Assembly: GCA_031551045.1 (NCBI GenBank)
Contig: JAVBOD010000043.1
Coordinates: forward strand, 1 to 20,016
Origin: JAVBOD01 sp031551045
Lineage (GTDB): Bacteria > Bacteroidota > Bacteroidia > Bacteroidales > UBA932
Direction of reading: 5' to 3'
DNA: 20,016 nt
A program made the position numbers and the translations under genes. The notes under the pieces were generated by a model, which saw only the letters and a list, made by a program, of their open reading frames with translations, ran no database searches and had not been told where the DNA came from. Below, piece after piece: positions 1 through 6,570 of this stretch (positions within the stretch are counted from its first letter, which is position 1; each line of letters opens with the position of its first letter).

Positions 1-513
1 CTATTTGCGCATTTTCGCAAAATCTTCTTTCATCCGATGAATGTCGGTAAGGAAATCTTCGATATCGTTTTCATGTTCCAACTCGTCATTCAAAATAGTG
101 GTAGCTATTTGATGCGTCACGTGGTCGAGGCCGTTCGTGAAGTCCGCAATTTCTTTGTAACGTTGGATGGCGCAACGTTCGCCACGGAGATTCTGTTCCA
201 GCACTACTTCCACATAAGGATCGGCGGGCGCTTCGTATTCACAACGCGCCAGTTTTTCCCACTCGAAAGGCGACAGCACCGGCGTTCCACCTAATTGAAT
301 AATGCGGTCAACGATAAGTACGGCATGGCCGAGTTCTTCGTTGGCATGCACCAATAGTTCCGGCTCGATATCGCCGCGCATAGGGCCTTCCATAATACGT
401 GCGCCTACCCAGTATTGGTAGTAAGCCAACCATTCTTCTGCTAATGCTTCATTGAGCATTTTGATTAATTTTTGAACATCCAAATTGAGGATTTCAACAC
501 CTTTTTTTCCCAT
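1..513 (-). CDS. DPS-like ferritin (DPSL / thioferritin type)
   Basis: A complete 170-residue four-helix ferritin-like protein; its TAG stop is the first codon of the window. Likely di-iron ligands are visible: E26/E27 in the first helix, E60 and H63 (ExxH), E106, and E144 with H147 (second ExxH). Two cysteines, C91 and C114, lie in the contexts LARCEY and GERCAI. That cysteine pair plus bacterioferritin-like ligands is the signature of DPSL proteins described from Sulfolobus and Bacteroides fragilis, which form 12-mer cages, oxidise iron with peroxide and protect against oxidative stress. No heme-binding bacterioferritin features are evident. It starts 6 bases after the eno stop, so it is probably co-transcribed with enolase. 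The family call is firm; DPSL over generic ferritin rests on remembered family features. Confidence 0.85.
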   Translation of the reverse strand: MGKKGVEILNLDVQKLIKMLNEALAEEWLAYYQYWVGARIMEGPMRGDIEPELLVHANEELGHAVLIVDRIIQLGGTPVLSPFEWEKLARCEYEAPADPYVEVVLEQNLRGERCAIQRYKEIADFTNGLDHVTHQIATTILNDELEHENDIEDFLTDIHRMKEDFAKMRK

Positions 514-519
514 GATAAT

Positions 520-1812
520 TTATTTTTTAATGTATTTGAAATTGCGTCCCGGATAATAGGCTTGTTTGCCCAATTGTTCTTCAATCCGCAACAATTGATT
601 GTACTTGGCAATACGGTCGGAGCGTGAAGCCGATCCGGTTTTGATGAGGCTGGTGTTCAACGCCACGGCCAAATCGGCAATCGTAGTGTCTTCCGTTTCG
701 CCCGAACGGTGGCTCATGATACTCGTATAACCGTTGCGGGTAGCCAATTGCACGGCGTCAATCGTTTCGGTCAATGTGCCTATTTGATTCACTTTTACAA
801 GGATGGAATTGGCCGTTTTGCGGTCGATGCCCATTTGCAGGCGTTTGCTGTTGGTCACAAACAAATCGTCGCCTACCAACTGGCAACGCTCGCCAATCGT
901 ATCGGTCAATAATTTCCAACCGCCCCAGTCGTCCTCGGCCATGCCGTCTTCAATAGAGATAATCGGATACTGCGCCACCCAGTTTTTCCAAAAGTCCACC
1001 ATTTGCGCCGGTGTTAGCTTTTCGCCGGTCGATTTATGCAAATGATACATTTTTTCTTCGGTCAGATAATATTCCGAAGAGGCGGGGTCGAGCGCAATAT
1101 ATACATCCATTCCGGGTTTATAACCGGCTTTTTCAATAGCTTCCAATATCACCGTCACGGCTTCTTCATTCGATTTCAAATTCGGTGCAAAACCGCCTTC
1201 GTCGCCCACATTCGTGGAATAGCCTTGCTTTTTCAATACCGACTTCAAACTATGGAATACTTCAGCGCCCATGCGCAAGGCTTCGGCAAAGGTTCCGGCG
1301 CCCACAGGCATTATCATAAACTCCTGAAAATCGATGGAATTATCGGCATGCGAGCCGCCGTTGAGAATATTCATCATCGGCACGGGAAGCGTATAAGCAT
1401 TCACGCCGCCCACATAACGGTACAAAGGTTGTTCCGAGAGTTGCGCCGCCGCTTTTGCCACCGCCAGCGATACGCCGAGAATGGCATTTGCCCCTAAATT
1501 TTCTTTATTTTCGGTGCCGTCCAATTTCAACATGGCTTCGTCGATGGCGCGCTGCTCAGTAACCAGCATTCCCACCAACTCGTCATTGATTACGGTATTA
1601 ACATTCTGCACGGCGTTCAATACGCCTTTTCCGAGATAACGCCCTTTGTCGCCGTCGCGTAGTTCCATGGCCTCGTGTACGCCGGTAGAAGCGCCTGACG
1701 GAACGGCAGCGCGCGCCAGCACGCCTTCGTCGGTTAACACATCTACTTCAATGGTCGGATTTCCGCGCGAATCAAGGATTTCACGGGCATGTACATTAAT
1801 AATGGTTGACAT
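520..1812 (-). CDS. eno: enolase (phosphopyruvate hydratase)
   Basis: A 430-residue cytosolic enzyme interconverting 2-phosphoglycerate and phosphoenolpyruvate in glycolysis, at the usual bacterial length. The N-terminal domain opens with the typical ILDSRGNPT and PSGASTG segments (substrate loop). The barrel carries metal-binding acids in ALDPASSE, SIEDGMAEDDW and GDDLFVTN, the catalytic lysine region ILVKVNQIGT, and the signature SHRSGETEDTTIADLAV. All key segments are intact. The gene lies 236 bases downstream of rplQ but beyond a strong terminator, so it should have its own transcription start. The ferritin gene follows after 6 bases, suggesting a two-gene operon. Confidence 0.98.
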   Translation of the reverse strand: MSTIINVHAREILDSRGNPTIEVDVLTDEGVLARAAVPSGASTGVHEAMELRDGDKGRYLGKGVLNAVQNVNTVINDELVGMLVTEQRAIDEAMLKLDGTENKENLGANAILGVSLAVAKAAAQLSEQPLYRYVGGVNAYTLPVPMMNILNGGSHADNSIDFQEFMIMPVGAGTFAEALRMGAEVFHSLKSVLKKQGYSTNVGDEGGFAPNLKSNEEAVTVILEAIEKAGYKPGMDVYIALDPASSEYYLTEEKMYHLHKSTGEKLTPAQMVDFWKNWVAQYPIISIEDGMAEDDWGGWKLLTDTIGERCQLVGDDLFVTNSKRLQMGIDRKTANSILVKVNQIGTLTETIDAVQLATRNGYTSIMSHRSGETEDTTIADLAVALNTSLIKTGSASRSDRIAKYNQLLRIEEQLGKQAYYPGRNFKYIKK

Positions 1813-1860
1813 AATATGTTAGATTTTGTTGTGTTTCCTGTTCTTATCCTATCTTAAAAG

Positions 1861-1887
1861 CAAATACCGTGCCAAAGAATAAAACAA
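1861..1887 (-). promoter_or_regulatory. weak candidate promoter for eno-ferritin
   Basis: On the minus strand a TTG is followed after 18 bases by TATTTG, about 48 bases upstream of the eno ATG. This resembles the Bacteroidota TTTG / TANNTTTG pattern but lacks the two bases between TA and TTTG. A promoter is expected here because a terminator separates eno from rplQ; this particular placement is uncertain. The remaining gap (1888-1980) shows nothing recognisable. Confidence 0.3.
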
Positions 1888-1980
1888 GCATAAATCCCCC
1901 CTTTTATCACATTATACCAAAGTAATATCTATATCGGGCCGAGCAGTGGAAGAGGCACCAGGCATTAATCAATTCCATCT

Positions 1981-2026
1981 AAAAAAAAACTTGCGAGATA
2001 TCGCATGATATCTCGCAAGTTTTTTT
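1981..2026. terminator. bidirectional intrinsic terminator after rplQ
   Basis: A perfect 14-bp stem (1989-2002 with 2007-2020) closes a GCAT loop and is flanked by nine A on the left and seven T on the right. On the minus strand it forms a GC-containing hairpin followed by a run of nine T, starting 22 bases after the rplQ stop. It should end the long ribosomal protein transcript before eno. The symmetry means it could also stop plus-strand transcription. Confidence 0.93.
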
Positions 2027-2047
2027 GTGTTGCTGTATAAATTCCGG

Positions 2048-2632
2048 TTATTCTTCTTTTGCCGGGGCAGCTTTCTTTTTAGCAGGCGCTTTAGCAGTAG
2101 CTGTTTTTGTAGCAGCCGCTTTGGCAGGAGCTTTCTTTGCCGGAGCTTTTTTAGGAGCTGCTTCGGCAGCAGGTGTTGCTTCAGTGTCAGCTGACTCAGG
2201 AGCATCCGCCTTTTTCGCACGGCTGCGGCGGGTTGTTTTCTTGGCATCTTTCTTCGTGCCGCCCAAAGCTGCTTCGTTGAAGTCCACCAATTCAATCATT
2301 GCCATTTCGGCAGCGTCGCCTGCGCGGAAACCGGTTTTCAAAACGCGGGTGTAGCCACCGGGGCGGTTTACTACTTTCGGCGCCACTTCGCGGAACAATT
2401 CCGATACGGCGTTTTTATCTTTCAAATAGCTGAATACCGTACGGCGCGAGTGCGTAGTATCGTCTTTCGATTTGGTAATAAGCGGTTCTACATATACACG
2501 CAATGCTTTTGCTTTCGCCAAGGTTGTTTCAATGCGTTTATGCACAATCAGAGACGAAGCCATATTGGCCAGCATGGCCCGACGGTGTCCTGTTTTTCTT
2601 CCTAAATGATTTACTGTCTTATTGTGTCTCAT
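2048..2632 (-). CDS. rplQ: 50S ribosomal protein L17 with long Lys/Ala C-terminal tail
   Basis: A 194-residue protein. Residues 1-120 are a normal L17 core (start MRHNKTVNHLGRKTGHRRAM, ending near MAMIELVDFNE). Residues from about 121 to 194 form a low-complexity tail of Lys, Ala, Pro and Thr with repeated PAKKAPAK-like units. L17 sits near the exit-tunnel side of the large subunit. A basic tail on L17 is known in Bacteroidota, but this one adds roughly 60% to the core. It is the last gene of the alpha cluster, 8 bases after rpoA and just before the terminator. Confidence 0.97.
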   Translation of the reverse strand: MRHNKTVNHLGRKTGHRRAMLANMASSLIVHKRIETTLAKAKALRVYVEPLITKSKDDTTHSRRTVFSYLKDKNAVSELFREVAPKVVNRPGGYTRVLKTGFRAGDAAEMAMIELVDFNEAALGGTKKDAKKTTRRSRAKKADAPESADTEATPAAEAAPKKAPAKKAPAKAAATKTATAKAPAKKKAAPAKEE

Positions 2633-2640
2633 GATAAATG

Positions 2641-3633
2641 TTAATCTTTGTCGAGTTTATATTTTGAAACATCCATGCCGAAATGCAATTTCAAGCGGTC
2701 GATTAAGGCATCGATTTCTGTCAGCGATTTGCGGCCGAAATTACGGAATTTCAACAAGTCGTTGCGTTGGAATTTCACCAGTTCGCCCAAGGTTTCCACT
2801 TCGGCTGTTTTCAAACAGTTCAACGCGCGAACAGAAAGTTCCATATCTACCAGCTTCGTTTTCAGCAATTGGCGCATGCGCATGGTTTCCTCATCGAATT
2901 CTTCGTGTACTACTTCTTCCGGAGCATCGAACGTAATCTTTTCTTCGGAGAAGAGCATGAAGTGGTATATCAAAATTTTAGCGGCTTCGTGCAACGCATC
3001 TTTCGGATGAATCGAACCGTCGGTGGTAATTTCCATCGTCAGTTTTTCGTAGTCCGTTTTTTGCTCCACACGCCAGTTTTCCACGCTGTATTTCACATTT
3101 TTGATAGGTGTGAAAATCGCGTCAATCGGAATTAATCCGAACGGAGCATCTGCCGGCTTGTTTTCTTCGGCAGGCACATATCCGCGGCCTTTACCGATGG
3201 TCAAATCCAGATGAAGCTTTACAGATGATTCCATGTTGCAAATCACCAAGTCGGGATTCAATACTTTGAACGACGACAAATGTTTGGAGAAGTCGCCGGC
3301 CGTTATTTTATTGTGTCCTGAAATCGTAAATGAGAGTTCTTCGCCGTCAATTCCATCGACCATTTGTTTAAAGCGAACCTGTTTGAGATTAAGGATAATC
3401 TCCACCACGTTCTCCATAACGCCCGGAATGGTTGCGAATTCGTGGTCAACGCCGCCGATTTTCACTGTAGTAATCGCATAACCTTCGAGCGACGACAACA
3501 GGATACGGCGCAAAGCATTACCCACCGTGATGCCATAACCAGGTTCCAAAGGTCGGAATTCAAACCGGCCAAAGGTTTCGTTGGCTTCAAGGATAATTAC
3601 TTTATCGGGTTTTTGGAATGCTAATATTGCCAT
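2641..3633 (-). CDS. rpoA: DNA-directed RNA polymerase subunit alpha
   Basis: A 330-residue alpha subunit. The N-terminal domain (roughly 1-230) has the dimerisation segment PGYGITVGNALRRILLSSL and should nucleate the alpha2-beta-beta' assembly. An acidic linker near 240-250 (EEVVHEEFDEET) leads to the C-terminal domain, which shows the conserved LNCLKTAEVETLGELV and RNFGRKSLTEI helices that contact UP-element DNA and activators. Length and both domains are normal. It lies between rpsD and rplQ, 25 bases after the rpsD stop and 8 before rplQ, the standard alpha-operon order. Confidence 0.98.
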   Translation of the reverse strand: MAILAFQKPDKVIILEANETFGRFEFRPLEPGYGITVGNALRRILLSSLEGYAITTVKIGGVDHEFATIPGVMENVVEIILNLKQVRFKQMVDGIDGEELSFTISGHNKITAGDFSKHLSSFKVLNPDLVICNMESSVKLHLDLTIGKGRGYVPAEENKPADAPFGLIPIDAIFTPIKNVKYSVENWRVEQKTDYEKLTMEITTDGSIHPKDALHEAAKILIYHFMLFSEEKITFDAPEEVVHEEFDEETMRMRQLLKTKLVDMELSVRALNCLKTAEVETLGELVKFQRNDLLKFRNFGRKSLTEIDALIDRLKLHFGMDVSKYKLDKD

Positions 3634-3658
3634 TTTCGTATATTTAAAATTTCAGAAA

Positions 3659-4267
3659 CTATTTCGAGTACAACTCCACGATTAACTGTTCGTTAATGTT
3701 TTCGGGGATTTCCGTGCGTTCCGGACGGCTTACATATTTACCTGTCAACGAAGCGGCATCCCATTCCAACCAGGGGAAGCGGGAAGTAGCACGGCCGGTC
3801 ACGCTTTCTTGAATAACTTCCAGCGATTTCGAACGCTCGCGAACACCCACCAAGTCGCCGGGTTTCACAATGCTCGAAGGAATGCTGCACACTTTTCCGT
3901 TAAGAATAATGTGGCGGTGTGTCACCAATTGGCGGGCAGCAGCGCGCGTAGGAGCAATTCCCAAACGATATACCAAGTTATCTAACCGGCTTTCGAGCAA
4001 CAGCAATAGGTTTTCGCCTTTGCGGCCTTTCATGCGCGAAGCCTTTTCATACAAGTTGCGGAATTGACGTTCCAAAACTCCGTATGTATATTTCACTTTT
4101 TGTTTTTCCTGCAATTGGGTTCCGTATTCCGATACCTTTTTGCGTTTCTTAGCTAATCCGTGTTGTCCCGGAGGATATGTTTTACGGTCGTAATTTTTAT
4201 CGGGTCCGTAAATCGGCTCGCCGAATTTGCGAGCAATTCTTGTAGTAGGTCCTGTGTACCTTGCCAT
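3659..4267 (-). CDS. rpsD: 30S ribosomal protein S4
   Basis: A 202-residue primary 16S rRNA-binding protein that nucleates small-subunit assembly and, in other bacteria, represses the alpha operon. It opens MARYTGPTTRIARKFGEPIYGP and has the S4 RNA-binding domain around residues 90-150 (ESRLDNLVYRLGIAPTRAAA, LVTHRHIILNGK). No N-terminal zinc-binding cysteines are present, so it is the zinc-free form. A 188-base gap holding two inverted repeats separates it from rpsK, unusually wide for this pair. Confidence 0.98.
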   Translation of the reverse strand: MARYTGPTTRIARKFGEPIYGPDKNYDRKTYPPGQHGLAKKRKKVSEYGTQLQEKQKVKYTYGVLERQFRNLYEKASRMKGRKGENLLLLLESRLDNLVYRLGIAPTRAAARQLVTHRHIILNGKVCSIPSSIVKPGDLVGVRERSKSLEVIQESVTGRATSRFPWLEWDAASLTGKYVSRPERTEIPENINEQLIVELYSK

Positions 4268-4325
4268 TATTCATTTGCCGAATTTTACCCGTTGCCGCCG
4301 GGGTTTTGTGTTTAATTATTTCTTT

Positions 4326-4352
4326 GTAGGGATACGATTAATGCATCTCTAC
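4326..4352. repeat. short palindrome in the rpsK-rpsD gap
   Basis: GTAGGGAT at 4326-4333 faces ATCTCTAC at 4345-4352 (seven of eight positions pair) around an 11-base spacer. It resembles a worn copy of a widely dispersed palindrome of the form GTAGAGACGCG...CGCGTCTCTAC that I associate with Bacteroidota intergenic regions. No U-run follows on the minus strand, so it is unlikely to be a terminator. The family link is from memory. Confidence 0.55.
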
Positions 4353-4372
4353 GACGATAACCTTTGGGTATT

Positions 4373-4450
4373 ATGGTTCAAAGTTTGAGGTTTAAAGTTT
4401 ACGGTTTTTTGAGTGCGCTTTGCACAACCTTGCACTTTAAACATTGAACA
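4373..4450. repeat. GTTTAAAGT-type inverted repeat between rpsK and rpsD
   Basis: The left arm contains GGTTCAAAGTTTGAGG then TTTAAAGT (about 4375-4398). The right arm contains ACTTTAAAC then ATTGAACA (about 4434-4450). They are imperfect reverse complements around a loop with its own GTGCGCTTTGCAC palindrome. This fills the rpsD-distal half of the gap right up to the rpsK stop. It looks like a transcribed hairpin element, not a promoter, as no TANNTTTG box is seen. Confidence 0.6.
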
Positions 4451-4455
4451 AAAAA

Positions 4456-4848
4456 CTAAACCCTACGACGTCCTTTCGGGCGGCAGCCGTTGTGCGGCAA
4501 AGGAGTAACATCTACTATCTCGGTAACTTCAATACCGGCTGAGTGAATGGTGCGGATGGCCGACTCACGTCCGGCACCCGGGCCTTTCACATAAACTTTC
4601 ACTCTACGCAAACCTAAATCGAAGGCAACTTTGGCGCAATCGGATGCAGCCGTTTGGGCAGCGTAAGGGGTGTTTTTCTTCGACCCGCGGAAACCCATTT
4701 TCCCGGCCGACGACCAACTGATAACTTGCCCTTCGCTGTTGGCCAATGTTACGATAACATTGTTGAAAGTAGAGTGTACGTGTGCTTGTCCGTTAGCATC
4801 TACTTTTACTACTTTTTTCTTATTAGTAGTGGTGGTTTTCTTTGCCAT
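4456..4848 (-). CDS. rpsK: 30S ribosomal protein S11
   Basis: A 130-residue platform protein of the 30S subunit that lies near the mRNA exit and anti-Shine-Dalgarno region together with S18 and S21. Typical segments are AHVHSTFNNVIVTLAN, GFRGSKKNTPYAAQ, VKVYVKGPGAGRESAIR and the C-terminal DVTPLPHNGCRPKGRRRV. The first 13 residues are a Lys/Thr-rich extension common in the phylum. It starts 9 bases after rpsM. Confidence 0.98.
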   Translation of the reverse strand: MAKKTTTTNKKKVVKVDANGQAHVHSTFNNVIVTLANSEGQVISWSSAGKMGFRGSKKNTPYAAQTAASDCAKVAFDLGLRRVKVYVKGPGAGRESAIRTIHSAGIEVTEIVDVTPLPHNGCRPKGRRRV

Positions 4849-4857
4849 GCTATTTAA

Positions 4858-5235
4858 CTATTTAGTTGCTTTCTTCTTGTTTGCTACTGTTTTCTTTCTA
4901 CCCTTACGTGTACGGGCATTATTCTTCGTCGTTTGTCCGCGAACGGGCAAGCCCAAGCGGTGGCGGATACCACGGTAACAACCGATATCCATCAAACGTT
5001 TGATGGACAACTGTACGGTTGAACGCAATTCACCTTCGATTTTGTATCCTTGCGAAATAATATTACGAATGGTAGTGACTTGGTCGTCATTCCAGTCTTT
5101 CACTTTGGTATCGAAATCAATACCTGCTTGTTTGAGGATACTTTGGGCGGTGCTGCGGCCAATGCCGTAGATATACGTCAACCCTATTTCTCCACGTTTG
5201 TTTTTTGGTAAATCAACCCCGGCTATACGTGCCAT
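4858..5235 (-). CDS. rpsM: 30S ribosomal protein S13
   Basis: A 125-residue head protein of the small subunit that contacts the P-site tRNA through its basic C-terminus and forms intersubunit bridges. It begins MARIAGVDLPKNKRGEIGLT, has the helix-two-turn-helix region GIGRSTAQSILKQAGID, and the conserved CYRGIRHRLGLPVRGQTTKNNART motif before a lysine-rich tail. It follows rpmJ by 35 bases and precedes rpsK by 9. Confidence 0.98.
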   Translation of the reverse strand: MARIAGVDLPKNKRGEIGLTYIYGIGRSTAQSILKQAGIDFDTKVKDWNDDQVTTIRNIISQGYKIEGELRSTVQLSIKRLMDIGCYRGIRHRLGLPVRGQTTKNNARTRKGRKKTVANKKKATK

Positions 5236-5270
5236 AATTTATCGTTGCTTTTTTAAAGGTTACAAATTAA

Positions 5271-5387
5271 TTATCCTTGGCGCATTTTGAACTTAGGCGT
5301 CTTTTTGCATATCACATATACACGTCCTTTACGTTTCACGATTTTGCAATCTTCGCTGCGCTTTTTAACGGATGCTTTTACTTTCAT
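5271..5387 (-). CDS. rpmJ: 50S ribosomal protein L36, zinc-free form
   Basis: A 38-residue protein opening MKVKASVKKRSEDCKIVKRK and ending KFKMRQG. Classical L36 holds zinc with three Cys and one His; here the first Cys and the His are replaced (Ser and Phe), leaving only two Cys, so zinc binding is unlikely. This is the usual Bacteroidota type. The ATG at 5387 is chosen because an in-frame GTG at 5456 would place the N-terminus across the promoter box at 5445-5452. It is the first gene of the alpha cluster here. Confidence 0.95.
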   Translation of the reverse strand: MKVKASVKKRSEDCKIVKRKGRVYVICKKTPKFKMRQG

Positions 5388-5444
5388 CGCTTTATTTTCT
5401 AAGTTTCTGTTATACAGTTTTTTATTTTTCCAAAAAACGGGCTG

Positions 5445-5476
5445 CAAATATAGCACATTTTTCGGACTTTAGCAAA
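5445..5476 (-). promoter_or_regulatory. internal promoter before rpmJ (alpha cluster)
   Basis: On the minus strand TTTG (5473-5476) and TATATTTG (5445-5452) are separated by 20 bases, an excellent match to the Bacteroidota housekeeping promoter. It starts one base after the infA stop codon and lies 57 bases before the rpmJ ATG. It would let rpmJ-rpsM-rpsK-rpsD-rpoA-rplQ be transcribed independently of the spc cluster. Confidence 0.8.
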
Positions 5477-5477
5477 T

Positions 5478-5696
5478 TTACTTGTGTCTAAACGAAATAC
5501 GGCCTTTCGTCAAGTCGTAAGGCGACATTTCTACACGCACCTTATCACCCGGAAGAATACGAATGTAATGCATCCGCATTTTGCCCGAAATGTGGGCAAT
5601 AATTATATGGCCATTGTCTAATTGTACGCGGAACATCGCGTTCGACAATGCTTCTATAATTGTTCCGTCTTGTTCTATGGCCGTTTGTTTCGACAT
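5478..5696 (-). CDS. infA: translation initiation factor IF-1
   Basis: A 72-residue OB-fold protein, the standard length. It binds the 30S A site during initiation and assists IF-2 and IF-3. Recognisable segments are IEQDGTIIEALSNAMFRVQL, the ISGKMRMHYIRILPGD core and VEMSPYDLTKGRISFRHK at the end. It follows map by 9 bases. Its stop codon lies one base from the promoter serving rpmJ, so infA is probably the last gene of the spc transcript before the new start. Confidence 0.98.
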   Translation of the reverse strand: MSKQTAIEQDGTIIEALSNAMFRVQLDNGHIIIAHISGKMRMHYIRILPGDKVRVEMSPYDLTKGRISFRHK

Positions 5697-5705
5697 TGTT
5701 GTTGT

Positions 5706-6470
5706 TTACTTGTTTTCTATAAAATCAAATGTTGATAAAACTTCCGGTTTATCTTTCCGCACCACTACCGTTAATTCGAAGTGGGCCGAAAGTTTCCGAT
5801 CGGCAGTACGAAGCGTCCATCCGTCATCTTCCAAATACACTTCGCGGGTTCCTGCGTTAATCATCGGCTCTATGCAAATCACCATGCCGTTTTGCAGGCT
5901 TTTGCCCTGCCCCCGCTTGCCGTAATTCGGCACATCGGGGCGTTCGTGCAATGCTTTGCCGATACCGTGGCCAACCATTTCGCGCACCACGCTGAAGCCA
6001 AACGGCTCGACGTAGTTTTGCACGGCTGCCGAAATATCCCCTATCCGGTTCCCCGCTACTGCTTGTTCTATGCCTTTGTAGAGCGATTCTTTGGTTACAC
6101 GTAACAGCCGCTTTGCCGCGTCGTCTATGGAGCCCACCGCAAAGGTGTAAGCCGAATCGCCGTAAAAACCTTTGTAGCGCGTACCGCAGTCCACCGATAT
6201 AATATCGCCTTCCTGCAACCGGTATCCCGAAGGAATGCCGTGTACCACCACATTGTTTACCGACATACACAAGGTATTGGGAAACCCGTTATAGTGGAGG
6301 AATGCCGGCTCGGCGCCGTGGTCGCGGATAAAAGTTTCAGCCATCTTATCCAATTCCAGGGTTGTTACGCCCGGAACTATCCGCTTTCCCACTTCAGCCA
6401 AGGTTTTTGATACCAAGAGTGCATTCTCCCTCAGTATAGCGATGTCCTCCTCGGATTTCAGTTTTATCAT
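5706..6470 (-). CDS. map: methionine aminopeptidase, type I
   Basis: A 254-residue metalloenzyme that removes the initiator methionine from nascent proteins. All type I catalytic residues can be assigned: H77 (VVHGIP), D94 and D105 (SVDCGT, GDSAYTF), H168 (GHGIG), E201 (CIEPMIN) and E232 (HFELTVVV). Length fits type Ia enzymes without an N-terminal zinc finger. The secY-map-infA order is standard. It is separated from secY by 98 bases occupied by an inverted repeat. Confidence 0.98.
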   Translation of the reverse strand: MIKLKSEEDIAILRENALLVSKTLAEVGKRIVPGVTTLELDKMAETFIRDHGAEPAFLHYNGFPNTLCMSVNNVVVHGIPSGYRLQEGDIISVDCGTRYKGFYGDSAYTFAVGSIDDAAKRLLRVTKESLYKGIEQAVAGNRIGDISAAVQNYVEPFGFSVVREMVGHGIGKALHERPDVPNYGKRGQGKSLQNGMVICIEPMINAGTREVYLEDDGWTLRTADRKLSAHFELTVVVRKDKPEVLSTFDFIENK

Positions 6471-6496
6471 TTTTCAAAGAACTTTTTTATGGTTCA

Positions 6497-6570
6497 AAGG
6501 TGCAAGGGTGAAAGGGTTCAAGGATTTGCTCCATCCTTTTTACCATTGTACCTTTTAATCCTTTCACCTT
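6497..6570. repeat. imperfect inverted repeat between secY and map
   Basis: A left arm beginning AAGGTGCAAGGGTGAAAGGG (from 6497) is mirrored by a right arm ending CCTTTTAATCCTTTCACCTT (to 6570). Inner parts AAGGAT (6520-6525) and ATCCTT (6533-6538) also pair. The pairing is interrupted but runs nearly the whole gap and touches the secY stop codon. There is no U-run, so it would be a transcribed hairpin, possibly a 3'-end stabiliser or weak terminator for the secY part. Confidence 0.6.

Noticed and set aside
1036..1497. Plus-strand open frame of about 150 codons antisense to enolase.
   Set aside because: It lies wholly within a fully conserved enolase frame, has composition biased to His/Phe/Arg as expected from the reverse complement, and has no promoter or family features. 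The same holds for other long antisense frames in rpoA, secY and rplE.
2025..2354. Plus-strand hydrophobic Ala/Phe-rich frame that looks like a membrane protein.
   Set aside because: It is the mirror of the Lys/Ala tail of L17; repeated lysine codons read backwards give Phe/Leu. No independent support.
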